Assembly: GCA_002731275.1 (NCBI GenBank)
Contig: PCBK01000164.1
Location: forward strand, 29,003-93,002
Source: Deltaproteobacteria bacterium
Lineage (GTDB): Bacteria > Myxococcota_C > UBA6777
Direction of reading: 5' to 3'
Length of the DNA stretch: 64,000 nt
The notes under the pieces: model-generated
Databases searched by the model: none
What the model was told of the DNA's origin: nothing
The model's input: only the letters and a program-made list of their open reading frames with translations
Part shown: positions 62,499-64,000 of the stretch, piece by piece
Layout: the number at the start of each line of letters is the position of its first letter
Numbering within the stretch: the stretch's first letter is position 1
Program-made: the position numbers and the translations under genes

Positions 62499-62565
62499 GA
62501 TCAACTTGATCGAAAAATCTTTTTATCAACAAAGACATGCCGAATGTGAGAGATCTTGATTGATC
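62499..62565. repeat. Further GATC pairs
   Basis: GATCAACTTGATC (62499-62511, spacing nine) and GATCTTGATTGATC (62552-62565, spacing ten). Neither fits the ATTTTC core well, so they may be chance or divergent members of the cluster at 61955-62160. Confidence 0.3.
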
Positions 62566-63456
62566 AAGTTCACCAACCTTTCAAGAGGCCATTTTCATCG
62601 CAAGAAAAATCCACACCCCACTTACCCTACGAACATGTCGATATATCCTTGTGCAATGTAAAAACGTGCACCATGACAGACCTTGTAGGCGATCATTCAT
62701 GGAAATGAGCAGCACTTTTTGGGGTTGTTGGACTTTCTCTTTGAATGAGAACATTCCTGGTAGGTGAAAGAGGGGGGCTTTTTTGCGTTTATTTTGTCAC
62801 GCTTCAGTGTCAGGAAGTGAAGATACTCTGCTCAAATCAACACGAAATGTGACAAAAACCCCTTTTTTCAAAAGTTCTCACAGGTCTTTTTAAGCCTTTG
62901 TTGTCATGTCCGTAAAGTGTACCTTTTTGCACGTGTTCGCTTCAATAGAGTAGGGGTGTGCAAGGCTAGTAAAGATGAAAAGGTGCAAATGTGTGAAAGT
63001 TTCTCCAGGCATATCCATCTTTGCAAATGGGGTTGTTTCGTTGTTGGGAGGCTGGAGTTGTTCGTTTGTATTGCAATCAAATTGAACACAATGTCTTGAT
63101 AGATTCACTCGGGGAAATAGGCACTCTTTTTACAAAGCTTTGTGTGGTGTGGTGTGTTCTTGAGAGATGCATCATTCTCGCCGAAGGGGTGTTTGTGTAT
63201 ATGTAAATCTTTACGGTAAAGGGGAGAGCCGTTCTTGGAAGAGGTGGGAAATGTCTGTGTGGAATGCGCAAAAGTCATGTGGAATTGGGAAAAAATCTTT
63301 CGATATTCTTCTGAAATGCTTTCACCGTATATGGAACTCCTCTACAAAAAGAGGCACAGTTTGAAGAATGTGAGAAAGATGCTTTGAAGCGTTTGTTCAT
63401 CTTCATAAGGATGTGGTTGTGTGGTTGTATAACGATGAAGTGAAATGTATGAAGAA

Positions 63457-63480
63457 TTAACAAATTAACAAGTTAACAAA
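63457..63480 (+). repeat. Three tandem 8-bp repeats
   Basis: TTAACAAA-TTAACAAG-TTAACAAA. AT-rich and short; it could be part of a promoter or chance. Confidence 0.4.
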
Positions 63481-63552
63481 CTATGTTTTGAGCGATCTCA
63501 GGGAGATAGGGAGAGATGCAGAGAGGGAATTTATCTGAAAGGGCTGTCTCTT

Positions 63553-63583
63553 TCACACATGCGATGCTAAAAAGCATGTGTGA
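63553..63583. other. 10-bp perfect hairpin in gene-poor region
   Basis: TCACACATGC, loop of 11, GCATGTGTGA. No T run follows. Could be an operator or end of an unknown transcript. Confidence 0.4.
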
Positions 63584-63838
63584 TGTGTTGAAGAATAGAG
63601 CATGTTTATGCGTGAGAGGGCGGATTATCGGCGCTGGGAGGCGTCTTTGGGGGGGAGGGGAAAGGGGGGGTCTTTTGTGTTTTTGCTTCGCTTTGTGTGT
63701 GTCAGGTGTAGATGGTCGTACTTGCTGCACTTCAAATGGTGCAAAATGACCGCACTGTGCAAAAAGGGGGGTCTTTACTAGGTTTCTGATCCAGGGGCAG
63801 TTGCACTTGTGCCTTCGCAAAATGCACCTGAATACACG

Positions 63839-64000
63839 TTACAATCCCTTAGGGCAATACGGATACTGCAAGCAGTATCCTCCAGACGCTCGATTGTTCG
63901 GACAACATATGCGGTTGTCATTTGCTTCATTCACTTTGCAACCACCCCTTCGACAAACCTCTCCATCCCCCTGTCACTTCGTGACTTCCCCCTTCCTCTC
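63839..64000 (-). pseudogene. 3' end of a Cys-rich protein gene, probably frameshifted
   Basis: On the minus strand, ending with TAA at 63839-63841, a frame reads GEVCRRGGCK...RICCPN...GGYCLQYPYCPKGL, with seven Cys in about 40 residues. GEVCxxGGCK also occurs in the Cys-rich lipoprotein at 4944-6311. Going upstream the frame meets TGA at about 63974-63976 without a start codon, next to a C5 run (63967-63971). One extra base there would join it to an open frame SRSDRG. So the gene is either broken by a homopolymer slip or sequencing error, or a remnant; the window edge cuts it. Confidence 0.45.

Larger units (their letters stand above)
62170..63838. other. Gene-poor region
   Basis: No credible gene between the GATC sites and the right edge. 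Small open frames (62890-63108, 62917-63099, 63275-63463) lack ribosome sites. The stretch holds the TTAACAA repeat and one hairpin listed separately, a G-rich run at about 63636-63670, and otherwise nothing I can name. Confidence 0.5.

Noticed and set aside
61800..62700. Replication origin (oriC)
   Set aside because: GATC cluster and nearby ParA hint at it, but only near-matches to DnaA boxes (TCATCCACA at about 62129, TTGTTCACA at about 62485) and no dnaA, gidB or parB are present.

Overview
The window looks like chromosomal DNA of a Myxococcota-type (former Deltaproteobacteria) Gram-negative bacterium of about 50% GC. The signs are lipoproteins and secreted proteins built from CNGKDDDCDG (MopE-type) and CxxDxDCxxGxxC cysteine repeats, an FHA-GAF-sigma54 activator, a Hanks-type Ser/Thr kinase with an extracytoplasmic tail, PEGA-like proteins, TPR and HEAT giants, TolC, GtrA and GT-C membrane enzymes. 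I assign no genus. I recognised no rRNA, tRNA, transposase or CRISPR array.

Layout. 0-6.3 kb (minus strand): DcrB-like protein and a peroxidase-family-2-like protein, a toroid-repeat secreted protein, a TolC family protein and a Cys-rich lipoprotein. 7.0-11.7 kb (plus): two translationally coupled TPR proteins. 11.8-16.3 kb (minus): two lipoproteins and a sigma54 activator. 16.4-18.5 kb (plus): a TetR regulator whose probable operator lies between its own -35 and -10 boxes, followed by a cytochrome P450. 18.5-21.7 kb (minus): Ser/Thr kinase overlapping a TPR/membrane protein. 21.7-26 kb: a T-rich gene-poor stretch, a tandem Nfu_N-like protein, a beta-barrel protein and a CADD-family protein whose sacrificial Tyr appears to be His. 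26-30.5 kb (plus): two GT-C type membrane glycosyltransferases in one operon, the second with a ~125-residue Asp/Glu leader.

30.5-40 kb looks like an accessory island. It holds palindromic repeats (a four-hairpin module present twice in opposite orientation with compensating stem changes), an array of 23-25 bp repeats, an array of 41 bp repeats, one orphan gene, a MopE/beta-propeller lipoprotein and two paralogous tail-spike-like beta-helix proteins without signal peptides. 40-57.9 kb holds a lipoprotein, a 1892-residue membrane-HEAT-double FGE-like protein, GtrA, a beta-barrel protein, two paralogous MopE lipoproteins with a shared leader sequence, an archaemetzincin-like protease behind a MopE/WD40 lipoprotein, and a PEGA-like protein. 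58-62.6 kb (minus): an orphan ParA ATPase with a good promoter, a 916-residue disordered Lys/Thr/Pro/Gln-rich partner, and upstream a cluster of five related GATC-N6-GATC sites. The last 1.3 kb is gene-poor and ends in the broken 3' part of another Cys-rich gene.

The most promising unexplained items are the covarying four-hairpin modules, the ParA/disordered partner/iteron-like set, the HEAT-double FGE membrane protein, the acidic-leader GT-C enzyme and the CADD variant. All functions are read from sequence alone; no database was consulted.
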